Shown here piece by piece: positions 54,669 to 63,477 of a DNA stretch of 64,000 nucleotides (position 1 is its first letter; each line of letters begins with the position of its first letter). This stretch comes from Marivita lacus (GTDB lineage Bacteria > Pseudomonadota > Alphaproteobacteria > Rhodobacterales > Rhodobacteraceae). Made by a program: the position numbers and the translations under genes. Where the stretch lies: NCBI RefSeq assembly GCF_014637725.1, contig NZ_BMFC01000002.1, forward strand, positions 546,186 through 610,185, given 5' to 3'. Below the pieces are notes generated by a model, which worked only from the letters and a program-made list of their open reading frames with translations, did no database searches and was not told the DNA's origin.

Positions 54669-55561
54669 AGCCCACAAACAGGAACAGTCCGAGCCTGTTC
54701 GCGATTGTGGCTGCAATGCTGTTTGCCCTGATGGCACTGGCCGTCAGCGCCCAGCAATCCACACCTCCCCCAAGCCCGCATGCCGACGTGCTCTCCATCG
54801 GCGGGTCGGTCACCGAGATTGTCGCAGCCCTTGGTCAGCAGCATCGGCTCAAGGCCCGCGACACGACGTCGTCCTACCCGGTCGAGGTCACCAATCTGCC
54901 GGATGTGGGCTACATGCGGTCACTCTCTCCCGAAGGGGTGCTGTCGGTCGACCCCTCGCTGATCCTGTCCGAAGAAGGCGCAGGACCACCCGAGGCGCTT
55001 GATGTGATCCGTGCGGCGGATGTACCGTTTGTCGAGGTGCCCGACGCCCTGACCGCCGACGGCATCCTGCGCAAGATCAAGGTCATCGGCGCAGCCCTTG
55101 GCGTGCCCGAACGCGCGGAAGCTCTGGTGGCCGAGGTCGAAACGGCGCTGGCGGCAGCGCTGGCCGATGCAGAGCGACCGGCACACGAGAAAGCACGCGT
55201 GATGTTCGTGCTGTCGACACAGGGCGGCAAGATCAACGCCTCCGGCACCGGGACCGCCGCCGATGCGCTGATCCGGATGGCGGGTGGCGTAAACGCGGTC
55301 ACAGAATACGAAGGCTACAAGCAGATCACCGACGAAGCTGTCGGATTGGCAGCACCCGACGTGATCCTCATGATGGATCGCGGTGGCGATCACGGCGCGG
55401 CGGATGACAAGCTGTTCGAGATGCCGTCGATCAAGTTGACACCCGCCGCCGGGACTCGGTCGGTCATCCGCATGGACGGGTTGTTGATGCTGGGCTTCGG
55501 CCCGCGCACCGCCGAGGCCGTTCGCAGGCTGAACGACGCGCTTTACGCCAAGGGAACCTGA
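54665..55561 (+). CDS. hmuT: Hemin-binding periplasmic protein
   Basis: A 298-residue class III substrate-binding protein with a Sec signal (hydrophobic LFAIVAAMLFALMALAVSAQ, cleavage after SAQ). DVLSIGGSVTEIVAALGQ is the usual start of the BtuF/HmuT fold, and VGYMRSLSPEGVLSVDPSLILSEEGAGPPEAL, GGKINASGTGTAADALIRMAGGVNAV follow, with the Tyr in GYMRS at the position of the haem ligand Tyr. The start overlaps the hmuS stop (ATGA). Delivers haem to HmuUV. Confidence 0.92.
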   Translation: MKPTNRNSPSLFAIVAAMLFALMALAVSAQQSTPPPSPHADVLSIGGSVTEIVAALGQQHRLKARDTTSSYPVEVTNLPDVGYMRSLSPEGVLSVDPSLILSEEGAGPPEALDVIRAADVPFVEVPDALTADGILRKIKVIGAALGVPERAEALVAEVETALAAALADAERPAHEKARVMFVLSTQGGKINASGTGTAADALIRMAGGVNAVTEYEGYKQITDEAVGLAAPDVILMMDRGGDHGAADDKLFEMPSIKLTPAAGTRSVIRMDGLLMLGFGPRTAEAVRRLNDALYAKGT

Positions 55562-55564
55562 GCC

Positions 55565-56632
55565 GTGGCGGCCGTGACCGATCTTGAAACCGCCCCGCGT
55601 GACCGGGTGACCCGTGCGCGGACCCTGCACGGCGTTCTGGCGGGTGTGCTGGTGTTGGCCTGCATCGCAAGCCTGCAGATCGGCACGACGGATGTGACGC
55701 TGTCGGCCATGCTGGCCAAGCTGATGCAGGGCGAGGCTCTCAGCCAGATGGAGCGCGTGGTTCTGTTCGACATTCGCCTGCCCCGCCTGTGCTTGGGTGT
55801 CCTCGTGGGCGCGGCGCTGGCTGTCTCGGGTGCCGCGTTGCAGGGATTGTTCCGCAACCCGCTGGCCGATCCGGGCATCGTGGGCGTCGGTGCGGGGGCC
55901 GGGCTGGGTGCGATCATCGCCATCGTTCTGAGCGCGTCGCTGCCGGTCTGGGTGATCGACCTGACCGGCATCCACCTTGTGCCGTTTGCGGCCTTCCTTG
56001 GCGGCTGTGGATCGACGATCCTGCTGTACCGGGTGTCGACCCGTCATGGGCGCACATCGGTGGCCACCATGCTTTTGGCGGGCATCGCGCTTGGGGCGCT
56101 GGCGGGCGCACTGTCCGGCATTCTGGTCTACATCGCCGATGACCGGCAGTTGCGCGATCTCACTTTCTGGGGGCTCGGGTCGCTGGCGGGCGCAAGCTGG
56201 GCCAAGGTTCTGGCCGCGGGTCCAATGATCGTGCTGGCGATCGGCGCTGCACTGATGCTGGGTCGCGGTTTGAACGGGCTGGCGCTGGGCGAGGCAACGG
56301 CCGCCCATATCGGCATCGACGTGCAGCGCATGAAATCCATCGCCATCCTTGCCGTGGCCAGCGCGACCGGAGCGGCTGTGGCCGTGTCGGGCGGGATCGG
56401 GTTCATCGGGATCGTCGTGCCGCACCTCTTGCGGCTGGCCTCCGGTCCGGATCACCGGACGCTCCTGCTCAATTCCGCGCTGCTGGGCGCGATCCTGCTG
56501 ATCCTTGCGGACATGATCGCGCGGGTCGTCATTGCGCCTGCCGAATTGCCCATCGGCATCGTGACCGCTGTTCTGGGCGCGCCAGTCTTTCTGTGGATCC
56601 TGCTCAAACGCCGGGGGCTGGTGGACCTATGA
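55565..56632 (+). CDS. hmuU: Hemin ABC permease
   Basis: A 355-residue FecCD-type permease with about ten membrane helices. RLPRLCLGVLVGAALAVSGAALQGLFRNPLADPGIVGVGAGAG is the family signature region, HGRTSVATMLLAGIALGALAG and GGIGFIGIVVPHLLRL follow. The GTG at 55565, four bases after the hmuT stop, has AAGGGA at good distance; a second GTG at 55574 is possible. Pairs with HmuV. Confidence 0.92.
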   Translation: MAAVTDLETAPRDRVTRARTLHGVLAGVLVLACIASLQIGTTDVTLSAMLAKLMQGEALSQMERVVLFDIRLPRLCLGVLVGAALAVSGAALQGLFRNPLADPGIVGVGAGAGLGAIIAIVLSASLPVWVIDLTGIHLVPFAAFLGGCGSTILLYRVSTRHGRTSVATMLLAGIALGALAGALSGILVYIADDRQLRDLTFWGLGSLAGASWAKVLAAGPMIVLAIGAALMLGRGLNGLALGEATAAHIGIDVQRMKSIAILAVASATGAAVAVSGGIGFIGIVVPHLLRLASGPDHRTLLLNSALLGAILLILADMIARVVIAPAELPIGIVTAVLGAPVFLWILLKRRGLVDL

Positions 56633-57414
56633 GCCTGATCGCCGAAAACATCCGCGTGTCCTATGGCACCCGCGAGGCGCTGCGCGGCGTGACACTGACA
56701 GCCTTGGCGGGTCAGATCACTGCCATCGTCGGGCCAAACGGATCAGGCAAGTCCACGCTGCTGGGGGCGATCACTGCCTCCCTACCCTTTCTGGGCCGGG
56801 TCAGACTGAACGGTCAGGACATCACAGGGCTGAAACCTTGGGAACTGGCCGCACGGCGCGCCGTGCTGCCGCAGGCCTCGCGGCTGGCCTTCCCGTTCAC
56901 CGTCATCGAGGTTGTGCGGCTGGGTCTTCAATCGGGCACCGCTGGTGATCGCCCGGAGGTGCCCTTGCAGGCGCTCGCGCGTGTGGGTCTGGCCAGCTAT
57001 GCCAACCGCACGTTCCATGACCTCTCGGGCGGCGAGGCACAGCGCGTCATGCTGGCCCGCGTGCTGGCGCAGGTCTGGTCGCCGGTCGAGGATGGACAAC
57101 CCCGCTGGCTGCTGCTGGATGAACCGGTCTCGAGCCTCGATATCGCGCATCAATTGCAGGTGATGGAGATTGCCCGCGATTTTGCCTGCGCAGGCGGTGG
57201 CGTGATCGCCGTCATGCACGACCTGAACCTGACCGCGCTTTATGTCGACAGCGTTGCAGTCCTGGCCGAAGGGCAGATGCTTGCCTTGGGTACACCCGCC
57301 GAGGTGCTGACGGATAACATCCTGTCCCGGGCCTATGGCTGCGCCCTGCGCGTCTCGGCTCCGCCGCCCGTTGGCATTCCCTATATCCTGCCGCATGCGG
57401 CCTCACATCCCTGA
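56629..57414 (+). CDS. hmuV: Hemin ABC ATPase
   Basis: A 261-residue ATPase: Walker A GPNGSGKSTLLGA, Q-loop PQASRLAFPFTV, signature [19 protein letters not shown], Walker B WLLLDEPVSSLD, and H-loop AVMHDLNLTALY, all typical of HmuV. The start overlaps the hmuU stop (ATGA). A longer in-frame start at 56593 lies in hmuU and is not used. Energises haem uptake by HmuTU. Confidence 0.94.
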   Translation: MSLIAENIRVSYGTREALRGVTLTALAGQITAIVGPNGSGKSTLLGAITASLPFLGRVRLNGQDITGLKPWELAARRAVLPQASRLAFPFTVIEVVRLGLQSGTAGDRPEVPLQALARVGLASYANRTFHDLSGGEAQRVMLARVLAQVWSPVEDGQPRWLLLDEPVSSLDIAHQLQVMEIARDFACAGGGVIAVMHDLNLTALYVDSVAVLAEGQMLALGTPAEVLTDNILSRAYGCALRVSAPPPVGIPYILPHAASHP

Positions 57415-57435
57415 TATCCAACCAAGGAGCTTCCC

Positions 57436-57762
57436 ATGTATCTTGCCATGAATCGTTTTTCCGTCCCGCTGGAAAACGCCGCCGACTTCGAGGAGCTTTG
57501 GCTGTCCCGCGAAAGCCATCTTCAGGACATGGAGGGGTTCGTGTCGTTCCATATGCTGAAAGGCCCCGAGGCCGAGGGATGTGTTCTCTATGCATCGCAC
57601 ACGGTCTGGCAGTCGGAAGGCCACTTTCGCGCCTGGACGACCAGTGAGGCGTTCCGCGCCGCGCATGCCCGCGCCGGTCAGACACGCAAGCTGCACAACG
57701 GCGCGCCCCGGTTCGAAGGCTTCACCGCAATCCAGAGCATCGACGCATTGCAAACGGCATGA
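57436..57762 (+). CDS. ABM-domain protein, possible IsdG/HmuQ-type haem oxygenase
   Basis: A 108-residue antibiotic-biosynthesis-monooxygenase-fold protein: YLAMNRFSVPLENAADFEELWLSRESHLQDMEGFVSF, then VLYASHTVWQSEGHFRAWTTSEAFRAAHARAG. The Asn/Trp/His pattern (N6, W59/W67, H76) resembles IsdG-type haem-degrading monooxygenases, and it lies 21 bp downstream of hmuV, as in other roseobacter haem loci. So it probably opens the haem ring after uptake. AAGGAG precedes the ATG. A general ABM function cannot be excluded. Confidence 0.8.
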   Translation: MYLAMNRFSVPLENAADFEELWLSRESHLQDMEGFVSFHMLKGPEAEGCVLYASHTVWQSEGHFRAWTTSEAFRAAHARAGQTRKLHNGAPRFEGFTAIQSIDALQTA

Positions 57763-57771
57763 TGGCAAATT

Positions 57772-57794
57772 CCACGCATGCTTTTTCTGCGTGG
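57772..57794 (+). other. Stem-loop after the ABM gene
   Basis: CCACGCA-TGCTTTTTC-TGCGTGG is a perfect 7-bp stem with a 9-base loop nine bases after the stop, without a T run. It may be a weak terminator or an RNA-stability element between the hmu operon and the exb-ton genes. Further on (57900-57925), ATGACCCG is repeated in tandem. Confidence 0.4.
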
Positions 57795-57940
57795 GCAAGG
57801 GTTCGCAGCGGCAAAGACGTACTGATTTTATCAGGTATTGAAGCCGCACTGTCCGACTGCTAACACACTTTCATCCAGCAAGGCAGCCCGCCCCAGCCAG
57901 ATGACCCGATGACCCGATGACGTTTTCAGGGGCTGGATCC

Positions 57941-58375
57941 ATGTTCGCAAAACACAAGATACTTGCACTCGTCTTCTTTTCGGTGCTGCTCATCGGCAAT
58001 CCTGTCTCTTCGCAAGACGCCCACGGCGCGCATGTGTCGACCGAGATCAATGCGCTGGAACCTGTCGAAGACGCCTGCCGGATCAGTTTCCTTGTCCAGA
58101 ACGGGCATGATGCCGATATCGACAAGGCGGTGTTCGAGGTCGTTCTTTTCGACACCGAGGGGCGGGTCGACCGTCTGACGCTGTTCGATCTTGGTGCCCT
58201 CCCGACAGCGCGACCAAGGGTCCGTCAGTTCGTCGTACCGGGTCTGGCCTGCGCGTCACTGGGGCGTCTGCTGGTCAACGGGGTCGAAACATGTGCGGGC
58301 GACGGCCTGCCGGACAATGCCTGTTCCACCAACCTTGAACTGCGCAGCCTGACCGATGTCGAGGTACTGGGATGA
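57941..58375 (+). CDS. Secreted small protein upstream of exbB (144 aa)
   Basis: A 144-residue protein with a Sec signal peptide (FAKHKILALVFFSVLLIGNP, cleavage near VSS|QD) and a small periplasmic domain with three Cys (DACRISF, GLACASLG, ETCAGDGLPDNACSTN) that may form disulphides. Such genes often precede exbB/exbD in roseobacters, sometimes annotated as Tat-signal proteins, though no twin Arg is seen. ATG 57941 is chosen over 57917 because the signal peptide then begins properly. Its stop overlaps exbB by four bases. Role unknown, but linked to TonB energisation. Confidence 0.7.
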   Translation: MFAKHKILALVFFSVLLIGNPVSSQDAHGAHVSTEINALEPVEDACRISFLVQNGHDADIDKAVFEVVLFDTEGRVDRLTLFDLGALPTARPRVRQFVVPGLACASLGRLLVNGVETCAGDGLPDNACSTNLELRSLTDVEVLG

Positions 58376-59022
58376 TCGAGACACTTCAGAATGCGATCCT
58401 GCGGATCACCGATCATGGCGGTCCTGTCGTCCTTTTACTGGGTGCCCTGTCGATCGTCGTCGTGGCCATCATGCTCTTCAAGCTGTGGCAATTCGCGGTC
58501 GCCGGTGTCGGGCGTCACAAAGCGCTGCAAGAGGCCATCACGGCTTGGGATTCCGGGGATCGTCTTGCGGCCCGCGCGCATCTTGGCCGGTCCCGCAGTT
58601 ATCTCGTCCCCATTGTCGAAATGGCGCTTGATGGTCAGGGCGATGCGGCCCGTCTGGAGGCCGAGGCAGAGGCGCGTTTCGCCCGTCTGGAAAGCGGGTT
58701 CCGGGTGCTGGACTCGGTAGCGCAGCTCACGCCGCTGCTGGGCCTGTTCGGCACGGTGCTGGGCATGATCTCGGCGTTTCAGGCCCTGCAGGAAGCGGGC
58801 GCGCAGGTGGACCCGTCAATCCTTGCGGGGGGCATCTGGGTCGCGCTGCTGACCACGGCGGTCGGGCTGGCCGTCGCCATGCCGACCTCGGTCCTGCTGA
58901 GCTGGTTCGAGGCGCGCATGGATGCCGATCGTGTTCTGGCGCAAAAGGCGCTGCGCACCGTGCTGGCCCCGTCAGGTCGCCCTGCCGCGACCGAACCGCA
59001 ATCGGCCACGGTCCATGCGTAG
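58372..59022 (+). CDS. exbB: ExbB/TolQ-family proton channel protein
   Basis: A 216-residue MotA/TolQ/ExbB protein with three membrane helices: GPVVLLLGALSIVVVAIMLFKLW, then LLGLFGTVLGMISAFQALQEAGAQ and GGIWVALLTTAVGLAVAMPTSVL. The TPLLGLFGTVLGM and WVALLTTAVGLA motifs are those of the ion-conducting region. Forms the proton channel with the two ExbD proteins encoded next, energising HmuR. Overlaps the preceding stop by four bases and exbD by eight. Confidence 0.92.
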   Translation: MIETLQNAILRITDHGGPVVLLLGALSIVVVAIMLFKLWQFAVAGVGRHKALQEAITAWDSGDRLAARAHLGRSRSYLVPIVEMALDGQGDAARLEAEAEARFARLESGFRVLDSVAQLTPLLGLFGTVLGMISAFQALQEAGAQVDPSILAGGIWVALLTTAVGLAVAMPTSVLLSWFEARMDADRVLAQKALRTVLAPSGRPAATEPQSATVHA

Positions 59023-59395
59023 CACACGGCGCAGGCGCAGATTGTCGATGACCTCGCTGATCGATGTCATCTTCCTGCTGCTGCTGTTCTTCATGCTGTC
59101 CTCGACATTCACCCGGTTCGGCGAGATTCCGTTCAGCACCGCCGGGTCCGGCGGCGGCATGTCGGCAGAGCGCCCGGTTTTTCTGACGCTGGCGGAGGGA
59201 TCGCTGAGCCTTAACGGGGTGGATGCGACATTGCAGGATCTGCCGCAATCGCTGGCCGGGCATCGCTTAGCCAACGAGCCTCTGACCGTTCTTGTCGCGG
59301 CGCGGACAGAGGTCACGGCGCAGCGGCTCACCGATCTTCTGGTCGTGCTGAACGGGGTGCCCGACCTTCGCGTGACCATGCTGGAGGCGACATGA
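59015..59395 (+). CDS. exbD: ExbD-family protein (first copy)
   Basis: A 126-residue ExbD/TolR protein: short Arg-rich cytoplasmic N terminus (RSTRRRRRLSMTSLIDV), one membrane helix IFLLLLFFMLSSTFTRF with the proton-carrying Asp in SLIDV, and a periplasmic domain. ATG 59015 is chosen inside the last codons of exbB; the longer frame upstream runs inside exbB. Overlaps the second exbD by four bases. Confidence 0.85.
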   Translation: MRSTRRRRRLSMTSLIDVIFLLLLFFMLSSTFTRFGEIPFSTAGSGGGMSAERPVFLTLAEGSLSLNGVDATLQDLPQSLAGHRLANEPLTVLVAARTEVTAQRLTDLLVVLNGVPDLRVTMLEAT

Positions 59396-59778
59396 AACAC
59401 CGCCGCACCAAGGCCGAGCGCGAACCGACAATCGCCCTCATCAACATCGTCTTCCTGATGCTGATCTTCTTTCTGGTCGCGGGCACGCTGGTCCCGCCGC
59501 TCGACAAGGGGCTGCGGCTGGTCACCGCTGCGGAGATCGAAGCGACTGCGCCTGCGGACGCTCTGGTGCTGCACGCGGATGGGCGCATGACCCATCGCGG
59601 TACCGATATCGCAGACGCGGCAGCATTCTTGTCCGACATGCCCGAGGAGGCCCGCGCCCTTGTCCGGGTTGTGCCTGACCGCGACCTCCCCGCCGGCACG
59701 CTCATCGCGGTCGGTCGGTCGTTGCGCGAGGCCGGTGCCGGAACCGTGCTCATCGTGACCGAACGGGGGATGCAATGA
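59392..59778 (+). CDS. exbD: ExbD-family protein (second copy)
   Basis: A 128-residue ExbD/TolR protein: basic N terminus (KHRRTKAEREPTIALINIVF), helix FLMLIFFLVAGTLVPPL and periplasmic domain. The position of the proton-carrying Asp in the first copy (SLIDVIF) is Asn here (ALINIVF), so this copy may not conduct protons alone. It differs clearly from the first copy, so this is not a recent duplication. Overlaps both neighbours by four bases, within an exbB-exbD-exbD-tonB unit. Confidence 0.85.
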   Translation: MKHRRTKAEREPTIALINIVFLMLIFFLVAGTLVPPLDKGLRLVTAAEIEATAPADALVLHADGRMTHRGTDIADAAAFLSDMPEEARALVRVVPDRDLPAGTLIAVGRSLREAGAGTVLIVTERGMQ

Positions 59779-60749
59779 TGCGCGGCACAGGTGTTGCAAA
59801 GCTGGCTGCTGTGTCGGTGGCGGTCGTGGCCCACGGGGCGCTGGCCCTCGCTCTGGTCGCCACGGAGGACGCGCAGATCGAGGGTGCACGTGGCGGGGCG
59901 GAGGTTCGTCTTGGGTCGGCCTTTGCCGACATGTCGTCGGGCGTGGTGACAGCAGAACGCACAGAGGACGCCGACGCGATACCGTCGGAGATCCCGGAGG
60001 TTATTCAGACGGACCGACCCGTGCAAACGCCGTCGGAGGGTCCTGTCAGGGCAGTCGAGGCCGGGCGTAACGCCACACTCAGACCAGAGGTCACGCCGAT
60101 CCTTCAGGCAGCGCAACCCGTCGCGGCAGTTGCAGCCGAGGTTGCGGCGGCACCCATCCCGGAGGATGTGGCAGTGCTGGCACCGTCGTCCACGCCTGAG
60201 GCCATGGCCCCTGCCCCTCCACCCGATCGGATTGAGGGCGCGTCATCCAACACCGCTGCCGTGGTGCAGTCGCTGCGACCAAAGCCGCGCAGTGCCCGTT
60301 TTGAAGCTGCGCACAAACCAGCACCGGCCAAAAGTACCGCTGCGCAGCTGGTTCCTCGACCTGCCGCTGCGGCGAAACCTCAACGCGGGAATGCCGACCA
60401 GAACGCACGGTCGGGCGAAGTGACGGGCACCGCTGCTGCCACAGCGCGGCAAAGCGGGGATCGCGGACGGCAGAGCAACGCCGGCAACGCGGCGGTCAGC
60501 AACTATCCCGGACAGGTCATGCGCAAGCTGTCCCGCGCGGGCAAACCGCGCGTCACTGCGCGCGGAACAGCCCTTGTCGCCTTCACGATCAGCGCCAACG
60601 GCGCGCTTGCGACGGTCTCTCTGGCCCGCAGTTCCGGCTCGCCCGCGCTGGATCAGGCGGCAGTGCAGCTTGTGCGCGGCGCGGGCCCCTTTCCCGAACC
60701 ACCACACGGCGCGCAGCGGAGTTTCTCGATCCAGATCCAGGGCCGATAA
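59775..60749 (+). CDS. tonB: TonB-family energy transducer
   Basis: A 324-residue protein with an N-terminal membrane helix (AKLAAVSVAVVAHGALALALVAT), a long Ala/Pro/Glu-rich periplasmic linker (about 35-235), and a C-terminal TonB domain about 240-324 (NYPGQVMRKLSRAGKPRVTARGTALVAFTISANGALATVSLARSSGSPALDQAAVQLVRGAGPFPEPP). It transfers proton-motive energy from ExbBD to the haem receptor. The linker is Pro-poorer than in E. coli TonB. Starts by overlapping exbD (four bases). Last gene of the iron-haem block. Confidence 0.88.
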   Translation: MMRGTGVAKLAAVSVAVVAHGALALALVATEDAQIEGARGGAEVRLGSAFADMSSGVVTAERTEDADAIPSEIPEVIQTDRPVQTPSEGPVRAVEAGRNATLRPEVTPILQAAQPVAAVAAEVAAAPIPEDVAVLAPSSTPEAMAPAPPPDRIEGASSNTAAVVQSLRPKPRSARFEAAHKPAPAKSTAAQLVPRPAAAAKPQRGNADQNARSGEVTGTAAATARQSGDRGRQSNAGNAAVSNYPGQVMRKLSRAGKPRVTARGTALVAFTISANGALATVSLARSSGSPALDQAAVQLVRGAGPFPEPPHGAQRSFSIQIQGR

Positions 60750-60813
60750 TGTTGGCTCGGCTGATCAAGCGTACCGGGCGCAATCCGACCTTTTGCCGCG
60801 AGGCAGTCACGCC

Positions 60814-63324
60814 TTACGCAAACTCCTGATCCGCGAACAGTTCGTCGGGTGCGACGCCCCGTTTTTCGGCGCTGGCACGGACCGCCTCCTTTAACGCGGC
60901 GCTGCGGGCCAGCAGGCGGCGAAACCGGACCTCGTCCAGCTCCAGAAGCGCTGACGGCGCAATGGCGCGCACTTCTGTCTTGCGCGTCCTTTTCATGAGG
61001 ATCGCCATCTGGCCGAACATCTCCCCACGCCCGAGGCGCCAGGTTTGCCCTGCCGTCTCCACTTCCGCCGCACCCGAGGCGATGAAGAACACGCTCTTTG
61101 CTGTGCCGTCCCTGCGGATGATGATGTCGCCTGCGTTCACGTAGCGTGTCTTGAGCGCGCGACTCAGCCGTTTCAACTCGGACTCGGCCAGGGTCGAGAA
61201 AAGCGGAAACTGCCGCACCAGTTCGATGCGTTGCAGCGCGATATCAAGCTGGGGGCGGCCCTCGGCGGCAGCCCGGCGCAGATCGAGATCTTCCATGAGC
61301 TTTGTATAGACTTCGGCCCCGATCAGCCCGTCCTCGCGCATGGTCGCGTATTCGCGTTCTTCCAGCCGGAGGGCGGTGCGGCGGATAAACCGTCGTTCCA
61401 GTTCCTCGGCATAGCCGGGATATTGCAGGCGAAGACCGTCAAGCCCGGTTTCGACAGCGTCGATCCGGCGCGACAGCGACTCGCGCAAAAGATCCGCCAC
61501 CCGGCGTCCATGAATCCGGCGGATACGCCGGTCGATAAAGGCTCCCAGATCCCGCAGCACCAGTCGCTGGGACAAGAGCAATTCGAACCGATCCGCAGTC
61601 ATCCGGGCCAGTGGTCCCGACAGGCGCAATCGACTGTGCAACAGGCCTGCGGCGCGGAATGCAGTGCCATAGGCAACGCTGCGTCTGGCGGCGCGGTTGT
61701 ACCCGCTGCGTCCGCCGGAGCGTGCCCCCTCGATCAGGCGATCCGCGTCCGACAACACCTGTTCCGCCATGCGCGAAGAAATCGTCCGCTCGCGCACCCG
61801 AGCCAGGATCGTGTCGCGTTCATGTCCTGCCAGCGCGATCAAGCCCAAGGTGATCCGGTCACGGTCTTGAATGTCCGCGCTGTCCTCGGCCGTCTTGACC
61901 GCGTCATCCAGCCGCTCGCCGAACCGCTTGGCTTCGGACCGGACAATATCGTGGCTGAGGTCGTAGTTTTCGGTGGTGCGCGCCACGTCCTCCCGCACCG
62001 TCTGCAGCGCGACGGCAACCACCTGACGCGACAGCGCCTCGTCGATGGGCGACAGCCGATCAAGGCCAAGCCGACCGATGATCCAGCGCAGCGTCGTGCC
62101 CTGCACGATCAGCGTGAACAGCGTGAACCCGGTGGCGAGGATGCCCACAAGACGCTGAATGCCGTCCGGCACACGGAAGCTTTCGGTCACCGCCAGCGCC
62201 AGCGCCAGCGTCACGGCCCCGCGCAAGCCGCCCCAAAGGATCGCGACGCGGTATGGACGCTCGATGGCAGGGGACAGCCTCAGCGAAGTCAGAAGCGGCA
62301 AAAGACCAAAGAGGATCACCACACGCGCGGCGATCGCGGCGAGGATCACCACACCAAGAAGCAGGAAATCCGAGACCCGCACCTCTTCCAGAAGGCGCGG
62401 GATCAACAGCGCCGCAAGGATAAAGATCAGCGCCCCGGCCCAATGCGCGAGCACATCCCAAAGCTCGCGCAGATTGGTCCAGGCCTGTGGCGGCAGGCGT
62501 CCCGGCCCGGTCAGGTTCAGCGTCAGTCCGGCAGCGACAACCGCGATCACACCGGACGCCCCGATGCTCTGTTCTGCGCCGATATAGGCCAGATAGGGCA
62601 GCGCGACCGAGATCGACAGCTGCGCAAGTTCGTGCTGGCTGAACAGCGCCATGACCCACACCGCGATCCGCGCCGCCAGCCACCCGGTCAGCGCACCTCC
62701 GAAAATCAAGAGCGGGAACCGGGCCAGCGCATCGCCGAGGTTCGGGTCCGGCACACCCAGCATCACGAACCCCATGAACAGGCCGAACAGCGCGATGGCC
62801 GCAGCATCGTTCAGCAGGCTCTCGCCCTCGATGATCCGCGCCAGCCTGCGCGGCGCAGAGATCGACCGGAAAATCGAAACCACCGCAGACGGATCGGTGG
62901 TGGACACGATCGCCCCGATCAGAAGGCACGCGGCAAGCGGCAGAGCGCTTGCCCAGGCCAACGCATAGCCCACGCTCAAGGTCGCCACGATGACAGCGAC
63001 AACGGCAAGCACAAGGATCGGCACCCAATCGTCGAGCATCCGGCGCAGGTTCATTCCCAGCGTCGCCTGGAACAGCAAGGTCGGCAGGAAAACGTACAGA
63101 AAGACATTGGAGCGGATCGGCAGATCGAGGATCGCACTCGCCACAGGGTTGAGAGCGTCGGTCAATTCGGTCCGCAGGAAGAAGATCGCGCCGACACCGA
63201 TCAGGATGCCGATGCTCGCCAGGATCACGCTGTAGGGCAGACGCAACCGCGCCGCCAACGGCTCCGCCACCCCGATGACGAGGAACAGCGAGGCGATAAC
63301 GGTCGTGATGAGAACGATGTCCAT
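60814..63324 (-). CDS. NhaP-type Na+/H+ antiporter with cyclic-nucleotide-binding domain
   Basis: An 836-residue protein. Residues 1-415 form the CPA1/NhaP antiporter with twelve to thirteen helices (YVFLPTLLFQATLGMN, STTDPSAVVSIFRS, EGESLLNDAAAIALFGLFMGF with the conserved ND motif of exchangers, RVAILWGGLRGAVTLALALA). A long helical cytoplasmic region (about 430-700) follows. About 705-815 is a cNMP-binding domain (QFPLFSTLAESELKRLSRALKTRYVNAGDIIIRRDG, GEMFGQMAILMKRTRKTEVRAI). Architecture as in some plant SOS1 and bacterial NhaP relatives. It should adjust cytoplasmic pH and Na+ in a marine host, perhaps gated by ligands. It converges with tonB. Confidence 0.92.
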   Translation of the reverse strand: MDIVLITTVIASLFLVIGVAEPLAARLRLPYSVILASIGILIGVGAIFFLRTELTDALNPVASAILDLPIRSNVFLYVFLPTLLFQATLGMNLRRMLDDWVPILVLAVVAVIVATLSVGYALAWASALPLAACLLIGAIVSTTDPSAVVSIFRSISAPRRLARIIEGESLLNDAAAIALFGLFMGFVMLGVPDPNLGDALARFPLLIFGGALTGWLAARIAVWVMALFSQHELAQLSISVALPYLAYIGAEQSIGASGVIAVVAAGLTLNLTGPGRLPPQAWTNLRELWDVLAHWAGALIFILAALLIPRLLEEVRVSDFLLLGVVILAAIAARVVILFGLLPLLTSLRLSPAIERPYRVAILWGGLRGAVTLALALAVTESFRVPDGIQRLVGILATGFTLFTLIVQGTTLRWIIGRLGLDRLSPIDEALSRQVVAVALQTVREDVARTTENYDLSHDIVRSEAKRFGERLDDAVKTAEDSADIQDRDRITLGLIALAGHERDTILARVRERTISSRMAEQVLSDADRLIEGARSGGRSGYNRAARRSVAYGTAFRAAGLLHSRLRLSGPLARMTADRFELLLSQRLVLRDLGAFIDRRIRRIHGRRVADLLRESLSRRIDAVETGLDGLRLQYPGYAEELERRFIRRTALRLEEREYATMREDGLIGAEVYTKLMEDLDLRRAAAEGRPQLDIALQRIELVRQFPLFSTLAESELKRLSRALKTRYVNAGDIIIRRDGTAKSVFFIASGAAEVETAGQTWRLGRGEMFGQMAILMKRTRKTEVRAIAPSALLELDEVRFRRLLARSAALKEAVRASAEKRGVAPDELFADQEFA

Positions 63325-63477
63325 GTTACTGATTTATCAGACTGTCAGCCGGTCGCATTGCGAAAACAACGATGCTTGTGGCGCGTGCGCGGATTTTGGG
63401 AGACCTGCGGACATCCTGCGCCTTGTCTGAGGTCGCGAAAGCTGTCGCCGTGCTGTCGTTGTCCGACAGGCTCGGGT

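Noticed and set aside
57900..57925. Tandem ATGACCCG repeat as a possible CRISPR-like or regulatory array
   Set aside because: Only about three eight-base units without spacers; probably local slippage.
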